In this document: positions 26,511 to 34,922 of the stretch, in pieces
Layout: every line of letters starts with the position of its first letter
How positions within the stretch are numbered: the first letter of the stretch is position 1
Origin: Acuticoccus sp963704595
Lineage (GTDB): Bacteria > Pseudomonadota > Alphaproteobacteria > Rhizobiales > Amorphaceae
DNA length: 64,000 bases
NCBI GenBank assembly: GCA_963704595.1
Contig: OY969922.1
Span: 124,001-188,000, forward strand
Direction of reading: 5' to 3'
Notes under the pieces: generated by a model
Databases searched by the model: none
What the model was told of the DNA's origin: nothing
The model's input: only the letters and a program-made list of their open reading frames with translations
Made by a program: the position numbers and the translations under genes

Positions 26511-26629
26511 ACGGAGCACCCGAAGTCGAACTTTCGGCGCATTGACATGTAGGGTTCACGAAGGCGTTGCGTTCCTGTCACACAGAATGACGAACGCTCC
26601 GCCCGGAAACCGCTCCACCGGAGGACCCG

Positions 26630-27847
26630 ATGCGCTCTCTCATCCTGACTGCCCTTCTCGCGACCGCCGCACTGCCGGCGTTCGCCGCCGACAGCTACAA
26701 CACCGACGCCATCAGCTACGGCCAGCGCCCCGCCTACCTCGTCGACAAGATGGAAGACGGCGAACTGAAGGAGAAACTCCTCTCCTGCATGGGCCAGACC
26801 CCGTCGCGCACCACCTTCTCCATCGGCCACCGCGGCGCGCCGCTGATGTTCCCCGAGCACACCGTCGAATCCAACGTCGCCGCCGCGCGCCAGGGTGCCG
26901 GCATCCTGGAATGCGACGTGACCTTCACGGCCGACAAGGAACTCGTCTGCCGCCACGCCCAGAACGACCTGCACACCACCACGAACATGGTCGTCAGCGA
27001 TCTTGCCGGGAAGTGCACCACGCCGTTCACGCCGGCCGCGGGCGATACCCCCGCCGCCGCCGAGTGCCGCACGTCCGACATCACGCTCGCCGAATACAAG
27101 ACCCTGACGCCGAAGATGGACGCGTCCGACAAGACCGCGACCACCGCCGAGGCCTATGTCGGCGGTACGCCCGCGTTCCGGACCGATCTCTACGTCGACG
27201 ACGCCACGCTGATGACCCACGCCGAATCCATCGAGCTGTTCAAGTCGTTCGGCGCCAAGTTCACGCCCGAGCTGAAGGCCCCCTCGGTCGAGATGCCCTA
27301 CGACGGTTTCACCCAGGCCGACTACGCCCAGAAGATGATCGACGAGTACAAGGCCGCCGGCATCCCGCCGTCCGACGTGTGGGCGCAGTCCTTCAACCTC
27401 GACGACGTCCTCTACTGGATCGAGAACGAGCCGGAATTCGGCCAGCAGGCCGTGTTCCTGGTCGAGTCGCCTGACGACACCTGGGACGGCGAAGACCCCT
27501 CGACCTGGGTCCACCAGCCCCAGGAACTCGCCGACATGGGCGTGAAGTACCTCGCCCCGGCAATCTTCATGATGCTGACGCTGGACGAGAACGGCGAGAT
27601 GGTGCCGTCCGCCTACGCCAAGTCCGCCAAGGACGCCGGCCTCAAGCTGATCGCCTGGTCGCTGGAGCGCTCCGGCCCGCTGAAGAACGGCGGCGGCTGG
27701 TACTACTCCTCCGTGGCCGACGCCATCGACAACGATGCCGACTACCTCAACGTCGTCCACGCTCTGGCGCAGGAAGTCGGCGTCGAGGGCATCTTCTCCG
27801 ACTGGCCGGCGACCGTGACGTTCTACGCCAACTGCTTCGGCAAATAA
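26630..27847 (+). CDS. Secreted glycerophosphodiester phosphodiesterase
   Basis: The protein has 405 aa. A signal peptide (MRSLILTALLATAALPAFA, cleavage near residue 20) precedes a GDPD TIM barrel with FSIGHRGAPLMFPEHT, LECDVTFTADKELVCRH and, late, LIAWSLER and GVEGIFSDWP. It releases glycerol 3-phosphate from phospholipid head-group diesters in the periplasm. Family members of this size carry an insertion between strands 2 and 3, seen here at about 115-185. GGAGG precedes the ATG. A CTGTCA element at about 26575 could belong to a Pho box, but only one half is clear. Confidence 0.92.
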   Translation: MRSLILTALLATAALPAFAADSYNTDAISYGQRPAYLVDKMEDGELKEKLLSCMGQTPSRTTFSIGHRGAPLMFPEHTVESNVAAARQGAGILECDVTFTADKELVCRHAQNDLHTTTNMVVSDLAGKCTTPFTPAAGDTPAAAECRTSDITLAEYKTLTPKMDASDKTATTAEAYVGGTPAFRTDLYVDDATLMTHAESIELFKSFGAKFTPELKAPSVEMPYDGFTQADYAQKMIDEYKAAGIPPSDVWAQSFNLDDVLYWIENEPEFGQQAVFLVESPDDTWDGEDPSTWVHQPQELADMGVKYLAPAIFMMLTLDENGEMVPSAYAKSAKDAGLKLIAWSLERSGPLKNGGGWYYSSVADAIDNDADYLNVVHALAQEVGVEGIFSDWPATVTFYANCFGK

Positions 27848-27855
27848 GGCGGCTC

Positions 27856-27881
27856 GGCGGCCCCTTTCGCAAGGGGCCGCC
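27856..27881 (+). terminator. Hairpin after the glycerophosphodiesterase gene
   Basis: GGCGGCCCCTT and AAGGGGCCGCC form a perfect 11-bp stem around a TCGC loop, nine bases after the stop codon. No T-run follows, so it may stabilise the transcript end or act with Rho rather than as a classic intrinsic terminator. Confidence 0.5.
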
Positions 27882-27917
27882 ACCCCATACGTTGGAGCCC
27901 GTAACAGGAGTGCTCCG

Positions 27918-28214
27918 ATGACCGACGCCGAACGCACCGAACTCGAAGCCGCCGCCTTCCGCCGCCTCGTCCAGCACCTGCGCGAACGGACCGACGTGCA
28001 GAACATCGACATGATGAATCTGGCCGGGTTCTGCCGCAACTGCCTCAGCCGGTGGTACGGCGAAGCCGCCGCCGAGAAGGGCATGGACCTTGACAAGGAA
28101 GAGGCGCGCGAGATCGTCTACGGCATGCCCTACGCCGAGTGGCGCGACCGCTACCAGACCGAGGCGACCGACGCGCAGAAGGCCACCTTCACCGACAGCG
28201 CGCCCAAGCACTGA
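27918..28214 (+). CDS. DUF1244 family protein
   Basis: The protein has 98 aa, wholly occupied by DUF1244: AAFRRLVQHLRERTDVQNIDMMNLAGFCRNCLSRWY is the diagnostic block (about 11-48), followed by EAREIVYGMPYAEWRD. The two close Cys in FCRNC suggest metal or redox chemistry, but no function is known. It is a common small protein of proteobacteria. It lies between the glycerophosphodiesterase and kup with no clear operon partner. Confidence 0.9.
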   Translation: MTDAERTELEAAAFRRLVQHLRERTDVQNIDMMNLAGFCRNCLSRWYGEAAAEKGMDLDKEEAREIVYGMPYAEWRDRYQTEATDAQKATFTDSAPKH

Positions 28215-28364
28215 GGCGGCGTGACGCGTCCCTCAGCCACGGCGATTCGGCATGGCTGATTAATTAATTGTGCCTGCACTCACCCCATAGCGCGGGGTGG
28301 GGTCTGCACCATATGGTCCGCTCGGCGTCTCGCAAACTGCGACGGGCGCCCAGGACGGCCAGGA

Positions 28365-30317
28365 ATGCCCGCAACTCAGTTGCTTCAACCATCTACCCCG
28401 GTTTCCGGGGCTTTCAGCCTCTCGCACCCAACCCATCACAAGACCGACGATGCCCGCGCCCTGCTCGCGCTGGGCGCGCTCGGCATCGTGTTCGGCGACA
28501 TCGGGACGAGCCCCCTCTATGCCCTGCGCGAAACGGTGCGGGCCGGCGGAGGGCCGGAACAGGAGGTCGTCCTCGGAAGCGTCTCGCTCATCATATGGGC
28601 GCTGCTCCTGTCCACGACCCTCGTCTACGTCAACGCCATCCTCAGGGTGACGAACCGCGGCGAAGGCGGCATATTCAGCCTCGCCGCCCTCCTCGGCCTG
28701 CACCACCGCAACCCGGACTCGCGCTTCAAGCGCGCCCGCCTCGTCCTCCTCGGCGTCGCCCTCTTCGGCGCCGCGATGCTGTTCGGCGACGCGGTCATCA
28801 CCCCCGCGATCTCCGTCCTCTCGGCCGTCGAGGGGCTGAAGACCGCGATGCCCGGGATGCCGGATTCGGCGGTACCGATCGCGACCGGCGTGCTCGCGGC
28901 GTTCTTCCTCCTCCAGATGGCGGGCACCAGCCGCATCGGCGCCCTGTTCGGGCCGATCATGCTGGTCTGGTTCACCGTCCTCGGCCTGCTCGGAGCAGGC
29001 GAGATCATGCGCGCGCCGGAGATCCTGTCAGCGCTCAACCCCACGCACGCGGTGAACCTTCTCCTCACCGCCCCCGCCGGTGCGCTCATGGTGCTCGCCG
29101 CCGTGTTCCTCGCCGTCACCGGCGGCGAGGCGCTCTACGCGGACCTCGGCCAGTTCGGCCGCCCGTCGATCGCGCTCGCCTGGTACGGCGCGGTGCTGCC
29201 GGCGCTCGGCCTCAACTATCTCGGCCAGGGCGCGCTGCTCCTCACCGATCCCAGCGCCATCGCCGACCCGTTCACCACCCTCGCGCCGATGGCCTGGCGG
29301 CTGCCCCTCGTCATCCTCGCCACGATGGCGACGGTGATCGCCTCGCAGGCGGTCATCACCGGCGTCTTCAGCCTCGTCCAGCAGGCGGGCCACCTGCGCT
29401 TCCTGCCGCCGCTCAAGATCCGCCACACCTCCGCGCACAACGAGCACCACGTCTACGTCGGCTCGGTGAACGCCGTCGTGGGCATCTGCGCGATCGCGGT
29501 CGTCTGGCACTTCGGCTCGTCGGACGCGCTGGCTTCCGCCTACGGCCTCGCCGTCTCGCTCGCGATGATCGCGACCAGCATCCTCTTCATCGCCACGCTG
29601 TGGAAGGTCCTGCGTCTGCCGCTGCCGCTCGTCGCCCTCATTGGCGTCCTCGTCCTGGGGCTCGACATCACCTTCGGCACTGCCAACGCGTCGAAGATCG
29701 CTGCCGGCGGCTGGCTTCCTGCGCTCCTCGCATTTGGCGCGCTCGTCGTGATGGTGTCTTGGGTGCGCGGCCGCGCGATGCTGCGCGCGACCGACGAGGA
29801 CCAGCCGATCGGCCACTTCGTCGCCCACCCCGCCGAGAAGTGCCGCACCGCGATCAACCGCGCCTGCGTCTTCCTCTGTCCCCCGGAGCGACAGACGCCG
29901 GCGACGCTGCTGCGCTTCCGCCGCCTGTTCGGCGCCACCTTCCACCGCGTCGTGCTGGTCACGGTATGGGTGAAGTCCACCCCCCGCGTCGCCGCCTGCG
30001 ACCGGGTGAAGGTCCTGCGCCTCGGCGACAACGTCACCCGGATCAGCGTCTTCTCCGGCTTCATGCAGCGGACGGACCTGCCGAGCATCCTCGGGCCGGC
30101 GTTCGCCTCCGTCGGCCTCGCCTCGGATGACGTGACCTACGTGGTCGGCTCGGACCGCGTGCGCCTACCGCACCTGCGCTGGCGGATCGCGACGATCCTC
30201 CTGCGCCCGCTCGACATGCTGTTCCTCGTGCTGTCGCGCAACGCCCAGCGGCCGGTGGACCGGTTCCGCCTGCCCCCGCGCCGCACCATCGAGCTCGGCG
30301 CCGTCCACGAGATCTGA
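28365..30317 (+). CDS. kup: Low-affinity potassium uptake protein Kup
   Basis: The protein has about 650 aa, with about 12 membrane segments in the first 440 residues and a cytoplasmic C-terminal region. The KUP signature LALGALGIVFGDIGTSPLYALRE is at about residue 35, with TNRGEGGIFSL, FGDAVITPAISVLSA and LSLVLLF-like helices after. It is a K+/H+ symporter, important in acid or osmotic stress. The start is uncertain: AGGA abuts the ATG at 28365, and a TTG at 28380 is possible. An ACCATATGGT palindrome (28308-28317) and a small GC stem (28281-28299) lie just upstream. Confidence 0.94.
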   Translation: MPATQLLQPSTPVSGAFSLSHPTHHKTDDARALLALGALGIVFGDIGTSPLYALRETVRAGGGPEQEVVLGSVSLIIWALLLSTTLVYVNAILRVTNRGEGGIFSLAALLGLHHRNPDSRFKRARLVLLGVALFGAAMLFGDAVITPAISVLSAVEGLKTAMPGMPDSAVPIATGVLAAFFLLQMAGTSRIGALFGPIMLVWFTVLGLLGAGEIMRAPEILSALNPTHAVNLLLTAPAGALMVLAAVFLAVTGGEALYADLGQFGRPSIALAWYGAVLPALGLNYLGQGALLLTDPSAIADPFTTLAPMAWRLPLVILATMATVIASQAVITGVFSLVQQAGHLRFLPPLKIRHTSAHNEHHVYVGSVNAVVGICAIAVVWHFGSSDALASAYGLAVSLAMIATSILFIATLWKVLRLPLPLVALIGVLVLGLDITFGTANASKIAAGGWLPALLAFGALVVMVSWVRGRAMLRATDEDQPIGHFVAHPAEKCRTAINRACVFLCPPERQTPATLLRFRRLFGATFHRVVLVTVWVKSTPRVAACDRVKVLRLGDNVTRISVFSGFMQRTDLPSILGPAFASVGLASDDVTYVVGSDRVRLPHLRWRIATILLRPLDMLFLVLSRNAQRPVDRFRLPPRRTIELGAVHEI

Positions 30318-30328
30318 CCGCCCGACGC

Positions 30329-30361
30329 AAAAGCGCCGCCCCGGAATGGAGCGGCGCTTTT
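30329..30361. terminator. Bidirectional intrinsic terminator
   Basis: AAAAGCGCCGC (30329-30339) pairs exactly with GCGGCGCTTTT (30351-30361), giving an 11-bp GC-rich stem with T-runs on both strands. It lies 11 bp after the kup stop and 2 bp after the stop of the small minus-strand gene, so it serves both convergent transcripts. Confidence 0.85.
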
Positions 30362-30363
30362 CG

Positions 30364-30669
30364 TCAGTGCGTGAAGGTTCGCGGCGTCAGCCGGGCGCGG
30401 CTGCGCGGCATTCGCACGCCGGAGGCGCTCTCGCGCATCCAAGGGCCGGGTTCGGGAGCCTTGGGGTAATGGCGGGGAACGCCGTTCGCATTGCGGCCGC
30501 GGCGTTTGAGGGGTGTCGGCGTGAGCCGCGTCAGCGGGCGGCTCTCGAGCTCGACTGCACCACGCTGGCGGCCGACGGGCCGGCCCTCGATGGTGATCTC
30601 CGTGCAACTGGTACGATGCCAGGGGGCGGTTCGCACCGCGCCCTGGCCACGTTCGTCATGTCCGACCAT
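30364..30669 (-). CDS. Hypothetical small basic protein
   Basis: The protein has 101 aa and is not recognised. It is rich in Arg, Pro and Thr (strongly basic) and has no membrane segment or signal peptide. Three things support it being real: an AAGGTGAGG ribosome site before the ATG, the bidirectional terminator 2 bp after its stop, and a position 62 bp downstream of csbD on the same strand. Its ribosome site is enclosed in an inverted repeat (30675-30700). Likely disordered; no function can be given. Confidence 0.5.
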   Translation of the reverse strand: MVGHDERGQGAVRTAPWHRTSCTEITIEGRPVGRQRGAVELESRPLTRLTPTPLKRRGRNANGVPRHYPKAPEPGPWMRESASGVRMPRSRARLTPRTFTH

Positions 30670-30674
30670 GGTCG

Positions 30675-30700
30675 CCTCACCTTCAAAGTGGCAGGTGAGG
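30675..30700 (-). promoter_or_regulatory. Inverted repeat enclosing the ribosome site of the small gene
   Basis: CCTCACCT and AGGTGAGG form a perfect 8-bp stem around a 10-nt loop. On the minus strand the 3' arm is the ribosome-binding sequence, ending five bases before the ATG at 30669. If it folds, the site is hidden, so translation could depend on upstream translation, temperature or a bound factor. This is inferred. Confidence 0.45.
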
Positions 30701-30731
30701 CATTAAACCAATGGTCGAGCCGTCTGCCAAC

Positions 30732-30929
30732 TCAGAGGTTGGCGAGCCAGTCGTCGACCTGGCGGCGGACTTCTTCCTTCGAGTCGCCGTAGCGCTCCTG
30801 GATGAGACCTTCCAGACGCTCGCGGTCGCCCTTCGCTTCAGCAACTTCGTCGTTGGTGAGCTTGCCCCATTTGCTCTGGGCCTGCCCCGTGAACTGCTTC
30901 CAGTTGCCTTCGACTTGATCCCAATTCAT
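30732..30929 (-). CDS. CsbD family stress protein
   Basis: The protein has 65 aa. MNWDQVEGNWKQFTGQAQSKWGKLTNDEV and AKGDRERLEGLIQERYG match the CsbD domain end to end. These small helical, hydrophilic proteins are strongly induced in general stress in many bacteria, but their molecular role is unknown. AAGGAG lies eight bases before the ATG. A possible general-stress (EcfG) promoter is seen 36-61 bp upstream. Confidence 0.93.
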   Translation of the reverse strand: MNWDQVEGNWKQFTGQAQSKWGKLTNDEVAEAKGDRERLEGLIQERYGDSKEEVRRQVDDWLANL

Positions 30930-30964
30930 GTGTCCAACTCCTTGGTGACATGGACTGCCGGAAG

Positions 30965-30990
30965 AACGCCCCTTATCGCAAAAGGGTTGC
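30965..30990 (-). promoter_or_regulatory. Possible EcfG-type general-stress promoter
   Basis: On the minus strand GCAAC-N17-CGTT is close to the alphaproteobacterial EcfG consensus GGAAC-N16/17-CGTT, with one mismatch in the -35. It lies 36-61 bp before csbD, a type of gene often in that regulon. Confidence 0.4.
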
Positions 30991-31054
30991 ACATCGGATC
31001 GTCGACCTTCCCAGAATGACATGAAGGCCCGGATCGCCGCGGAATCCACCGCGG

Positions 31055-32128
31055 TCAGTTGCCGGTGCGGTTCCTGAGCGCCCGCTCGCGTTCCGCCGCC
31101 CGCGTCGCCGCGCGCATCCCGCGGAACGGCCGCTCGGCCTCCAGCGCCATCATCCGCCGCCGCTCGCGGGCCAGGAAGCGCTGCTTGTCGCGCTTGTGCA
31201 TCCGGTAGAGGCTCGGCAGGTGGACGACGATGCTGCCGTAGCGCCGGCCGAGGCGGAACGGCTCGGTGGACGCGCGCCACAGCCACTCGAGGCCGGCGTC
31301 CTGCATCCAGCGGGGTGCCCGGCGGATCTCACCCGAAAGGAAGTCGAGCCCGCCGCCGATGTTGAGGAACACGCCGTGACGCAGCCGGTCCGCCATGCCG
31401 GCCGACCAGAATTCCTGCTTCGGCGCACCGAGCGCGACGAGGATGATGTCCGGTCGCGCGGTGCGCAGCATCCGGATCAGCTCCTCCTGCAGCGCGAGAT
31501 CGCGCTCGAAGCCGAAGGGCGGCGCGTAGGCCCCTGCGAACTCCAGCCGCGGGTTCTCCGCCTTCAGCCGCTTTGCGGCGGTGTGCAGCCGCTCCATCGT
31601 GGAACCGAACAGGAAGACGCTGCGCCCGTTGTCGGCCGCCGCGCGCATCACCGGGCGGATCATGTCGGAGCCCGTTACGCGGCCCTTCAGCGGCGTGCCC
31701 TCGCGGCGGGACAGCCAGACGAAGGGCATCCCGTCCGCGGTGACGAGATCGGCCTCCTCGTACACCCGCCGGAACGCGGGGTCGGTGCGCAGCTTCATCA
31801 CGTGGTCGAGATTGGTGGTGATGACGTTGCGCGCAGGCCGCCGGCCGGACCAGTGGATGATCCGGGCGACGGTTCCCGCCATGTCGAGGTCGGCGACGGA
31901 GACACCGAAGAGCCGCTGCGTGCGGATCGGCGGCAGTGCGTCGACCATTGCGGTGGGCGGCGCCGTCGGCTCGCGCGCCGTGAGGCGCGGCCCCGGCGGT
32001 GCGGCGTGCACGGGCACGGGCGGCGCCGCGCTTTTCGCCTTTTTGCCGCGCTTTCCGTAAACCGCCTGGTGGATGCCGCGCGCAACCAGGAACCCGACGA
32101 AGGCACGTCTCAGCAAGGGGTTGTCCAT
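31055..32128 (-). CDS. WecG/TagA/CpsF family glycosyltransferase
   Basis: The protein has 357 aa. After a basic, Pro-rich N-terminus of about 70 residues, the GT26 domain runs from LFGVSVADLDMAG to about 310. Landmarks are ITTNLDHVMKLRTDP, ADLVTADGMPFVWLSR, the acceptor motif GRVTGSDMIRPVM and ILVALGAPKQEFW. Family members transfer N-acetylmannosaminuronate or similar sugars onto lipid-linked intermediates of surface polysaccharides. A basic Arg-rich tail follows. No other polysaccharide gene is nearby. Confidence 0.92.
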   Translation of the reverse strand: MDNPLLRRAFVGFLVARGIHQAVYGKRGKKAKSAAPPVPVHAAPPGPRLTAREPTAPPTAMVDALPPIRTQRLFGVSVADLDMAGTVARIIHWSGRRPARNVITTNLDHVMKLRTDPAFRRVYEEADLVTADGMPFVWLSRREGTPLKGRVTGSDMIRPVMRAAADNGRSVFLFGSTMERLHTAAKRLKAENPRLEFAGAYAPPFGFERDLALQEELIRMLRTARPDIILVALGAPKQEFWSAGMADRLRHGVFLNIGGGLDFLSGEIRRAPRWMQDAGLEWLWRASTEPFRLGRRYGSIVVHLPSLYRMHKRDKQRFLARERRRMMALEAERPFRGMRAATRAAERERALRNRTGN

Positions 32129-32220
32129 CTAGATTTCCGCTCCGCCTGCTGGGGCCCGTTCGAGGAAACGCCATGCTTCCAGAAGGGCCCGACAATCACA
32201 ACACTGTAACGACAACGCAA

Positions 32221-32248
32221 AGAAGCCCGGGCGCGAGCCCGGGCTTCT
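32221..32248 (-). terminator. Intrinsic-terminator-like hairpin after amtB
   Basis: AGAAGCCCGGGC and GCCCGGGCTTCT form a perfect 12-bp stem around GCGA, between amtB and the glycosyltransferase gene on the same strand. On the minus strand the 3' side reads CTTCTTTG, a short T-run. Probably ends the glnK-amtB transcript. Confidence 0.65.
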
Positions 32249-32309
32249 GAAAGTTTTTTGAGAAATCGCGATCCGCCGGGGACTGGCGGACCGCGAGATC
32301 AGGTCCGGA

Positions 32310-33863
32310 TCACATCCGGTTGGAGCCGAACTCGGGGTAGGCGAGCACGCCGACTTCCGACTGGTCGAGACCTGCGGCCTCTTCTTCCGGCGTCGCGCGG
32401 AGGCCCGTCACACCGGCAAGGATCAGCCAGACGATGAGGCTGCCGAAGAAGGCGACCGCACCGATCGAGATCACGCCGATGAACTGGACGTAGTAGCTCG
32501 CGTCGGTGTTGGTCAGCGGCACGATCATCGTGCCCCAGATGCCGGCCACCAGGTGGACCGGGATCGCGCCGACCACGTCGTCGATGCGGACCTTGTCGAG
32601 CAGCGGCACGAACACCACCACGAGGACGCCGCCGAGGCCACCGATCATGGCAGCCTGCGCCATCGTCGGGGTGAGGGGCTCGGCGGTGATGGAGACGAGA
32701 CCGGCGAGCGCACCGTTCAGCGCCATCGTGACGTCGACCTTCCGGTAGAGGATCTGGGTCAGGATGATGCAGACCACGACGCCAGCGGCGGCAGCCGTGT
32801 TGGTGTTGACGAAGATCTTCGCCACCGAGGAGGCATCGGCGATGGTGCCGAGCGCGAGCTGCGAGCCGCCGTTAAAGCCGAACCAGCCGAGCCACAGGAT
32901 GAACGTACCCAGCGTGGCGAGCGGGATCGAGGAACCCGGCATCGGGTGGATCACGCCGTTGGAGCCGAACTTGCCGGCACGGGCGCCGACCACGATGGCA
33001 CCGGCGAGAGCCGCCCAGCCGCCGACCGAGTGCACCAGCGTCGAGCCGGCGAAGTCGGAGAAGCCCATCTGGTCGAGCCAGCCTGCACCCCATTCCCAGG
33101 AACCGGTGATCGGGTAGAGGATGCCGGTCAGGAAGACGGTGAAGATCAGGAACGGCCAGAGGCGCATGCGCTCGGCGACGGTACCGGACACGATCGAGGC
33201 GGTCGTGGCGCAGAACACCATCTGGAAGAACCAGTCGGACGCAGCGGCGTAGTCACCCGAATCCGCGGACGGTGCCGGGATTTCCTTCATCGAGAAGGTG
33301 CCGAGGTAGCCGGAAAGCTGCGCGATGTTCTCCGCAACGTTCACGTTCTCGTACATCAGGTTGTAGCCGAGCAGCCAGAACATGATGCCGGCGATCGAGT
33401 ACAGCGCGATGTTCTTGAGGCACTGCATGGCCGCGTTCTTGGAACGCACCAGGCCAGCCTCGAGCATCGCAAAGCCCGCGGACATGAACATGACCAGGAA
33501 GCCGCCGATCAGGAACAGCAGCGTGTTGAACACGAACGGATTGGGGTCCGTCGCGCCTTCTGACGGGCCGGGTTCGGCGTCGGTGTCCGTTGCGGACGCC
33601 TCGAGAGCGTCGAGACGGGCGGAGATGGCGGTGAGCGCATCGTCCGCGGCGTCCACAGTCGCCGCACCGGCGGCGGCAGCAGCGTCGCCGGTCTCTTCGG
33701 CGGCGTTCTCGATCGCGTCGCCCGCCTGTTCGGTCTGAACCTCGACCGAGGCGGCGGGTTCCGTCGTCGTCGTATCGGTGGTCTGGGCCCAGGAGGGCAC
33801 CGCCACCGTCATCGCGAGCGCCAGGCCGGCCCCCGCTAGGAGATTGAGGAGTTTAAGCTTCAT
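32310..33863 (-). CDS. amtB: Ammonium transporter
   Basis: The protein has 517 aa. A signal sequence (about 1-26) and a long Ala/Glu/Thr-rich periplasmic region (about 27-95, possible coiled coil) precede eleven Amt helices, so the protein is longer than E. coli AmtB (about 430). Landmarks include MLEAGLVRSKNA, VFCATTASIVSGTVAERM, GSTLVHSVGGWAALAGA and LWLGWFGFNGGSQL, with pore His in STLVHSVGG and IPVHLVAGIWG. It conducts ammonium and is gated by GlnK, encoded 28 bp upstream. The start is at 33863. Confidence 0.95.
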   Translation of the reverse strand: MKLKLLNLLAGAGLALAMTVAVPSWAQTTDTTTTEPAASVEVQTEQAGDAIENAAEETGDAAAAAGAATVDAADDALTAISARLDALEASATDTDAEPGPSEGATDPNPFVFNTLLFLIGGFLVMFMSAGFAMLEAGLVRSKNAAMQCLKNIALYSIAGIMFWLLGYNLMYENVNVAENIAQLSGYLGTFSMKEIPAPSADSGDYAAASDWFFQMVFCATTASIVSGTVAERMRLWPFLIFTVFLTGILYPITGSWEWGAGWLDQMGFSDFAGSTLVHSVGGWAALAGAIVVGARAGKFGSNGVIHPMPGSSIPLATLGTFILWLGWFGFNGGSQLALGTIADASSVAKIFVNTNTAAAAGVVVCIILTQILYRKVDVTMALNGALAGLVSITAEPLTPTMAQAAMIGGLGGVLVVVFVPLLDKVRIDDVVGAIPVHLVAGIWGTMIVPLTNTDASYYVQFIGVISIGAVAFFGSLIVWLILAGVTGLRATPEEEAAGLDQSEVGVLAYPEFGSNRM

Positions 33864-33891
33864 GGGGTTGTCCGCTAACGAGGGAAAGGGG

Positions 33892-34230
33892 TCAAAGAGC
33901 TTCGGCGTCGATCTCGCCGGTCCGCACGCGGACCACCGAGTTGAGCGTGTAGACAAAGATCTTGCCGTCGCCGATCTGTCCGGTTTGAGCGCTCTGCTGG
34001 ATCGCCTCGACGACCCGCGGGACCGCTTCGTCCGACACGGCGAGTTCGATCTTCAGCTTCGGGAGGAAGCTGACCGCGTACTCGGTGCCGCGGTAAACCT
34101 CCGTATGGCCCTTCTGGCGGCCATAACCCTTCACTTCACTCACCGTAAGGCCGGAGACGCCCGCAGCGGACAAAGCGTCCCGGACCTCGTCGAGCTTAAA
34201 CGGCTTTATGATTGCCATCACAATTTTCAT
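33892..34230 (-). CDS. glnK: Nitrogen regulatory protein P-II (GlnK)
   Basis: The protein has 112 aa. MKIVMAIIKPFKLDEVRDAL opens the fold. The T-loop carries the uridylylation site Tyr51 in EVYRGTEYAVSFLPK, and GQIGDGKIFV is the ATP site. As the partner of AmtB it senses 2-oxoglutarate and ATP/ADP and blocks the channel when nitrogen is sufficient. Expression is probably from the sigma54-type promoter 66-82 bp upstream, in one transcript with amtB. Confidence 0.97.
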   Translation of the reverse strand: MKIVMAIIKPFKLDEVRDALSAAGVSGLTVSEVKGYGRQKGHTEVYRGTEYAVSFLPKLKIELAVSDEAVPRVVEAIQQSAQTGQIGDGKIFVYTLNSVVRVRTGEIDAEAL

Positions 34231-34295
34231 GCGTGTTCCCTTCGTCTCCCCACCGGGCGTTCGGAGGCCCGACAGCGGTCGGCTTCCTGTGTGAT

Positions 34296-34312
34296 TACAA
34301 GAGCCGTGCCAA
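34296..34312 (-). promoter_or_regulatory. Sigma54 (RpoN) promoter for glnK-amtB
   Basis: On the minus strand TTGGCAC-N5-TTGTA matches the -24/-12 consensus TGGCAC-N5-TTGCW with one mismatch in the -12 element, about 66-82 bp before the glnK ATG. This fits NtrC-dependent induction in nitrogen limitation, as in other proteobacterial glnK-amtB operons. No confident NtrC site was found upstream. Confidence 0.75.
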
Positions 34313-34502
34313 CCCTGTGGGCCGCTTTTGCCCGTTTGATGTACACCGCCCCAGCCTCAACATTATGCAGATGCCTTATTTGACGGCAATCGCCCGCCAA
34401 ACTCTCCACCATCCACCGATGTTTGCGGCCGCGGCCATGCTATGCGCCGCAACGCACTGCGCCTAGAAGGGAATCGGGCGCAAACGATGCCAAGGAGACG
34501 AC

Positions 34503-34922
34503 ATGGCGCATTGGCTGTTCAAATCTGAACCGAACACGTGGAGCTGGGACGATCAGGTCGCCGCCGGCAAGTCCGGGACCGAGTGGGACGGGGTGCGCAA
34601 CTACCAGGCGCGCAACAAGATGCGCGAAATGAAGAAGGGCGACCGCGGATTCTTCTATCATTCCGTCGATGAAAAGCAGATCGTCGGCATCGTCGAGGTG
34701 ATCGAGACCGCACACCCCGACAGCACCGACGACAGCGGCAAATGGGAATGCGTCAACATTCGCGCGATCAAGCCGCTCAAGAACCCCGTCTCACTCGACA
34801 CGGCGAAGGTCACCGAGGGCCTCACCGAGATGGTCCTCGTCAAGAACTCGCGCCTGTCTGTCCAGCCGGTGACCGACGCCGAATGGGACAAGATCCTCGA
34901 ACTCGGCAAGACAAAGGCGTGA
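34503..34922 (+). CDS. EVE domain protein
   Basis: The protein has 139 aa, one EVE (PUA-like) domain: AHWLFKSEPNTWSWDDQ, GTEWDGVRNYQARNKMREMKKGDRGFFYHS and IVGIVEVI form the modified-base-binding pocket. EVE proteins are thought to read modified bases in RNA or DNA; in bacteria the ligand is mostly unknown. GGAG lies upstream. Its stop overlaps the next gene's GTG start, so it is made together with a methyltransferase. Confidence 0.95.
   Translation: MAHWLFKSEPNTWSWDDQVAAGKSGTEWDGVRNYQARNKMREMKKGDRGFFYHSVDEKQIVGIVEVIETAHPDSTDDSGKWECVNIRAIKPLKNPVSLDTAKVTEGLTEMVLVKNSRLSVQPVTDAEWDKILELGKTKA

Noticed and set aside
26560..26600. Pho box before the glycerophosphodiesterase gene
   Set aside because: Only one CTGTCA-type half is clear; the second half does not match, so it is mentioned but not listed.
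28268..30130. A 620-codon frame within kup
   Set aside because: Arg/Pro-rich alternate frame with no domain; kup is complete in its own frame.
34312..34420. NtrC binding sites upstream of the sigma54 promoter
   Set aside because: No pair of GCACC/GGTGC half-sites could be seen with normal spacing.
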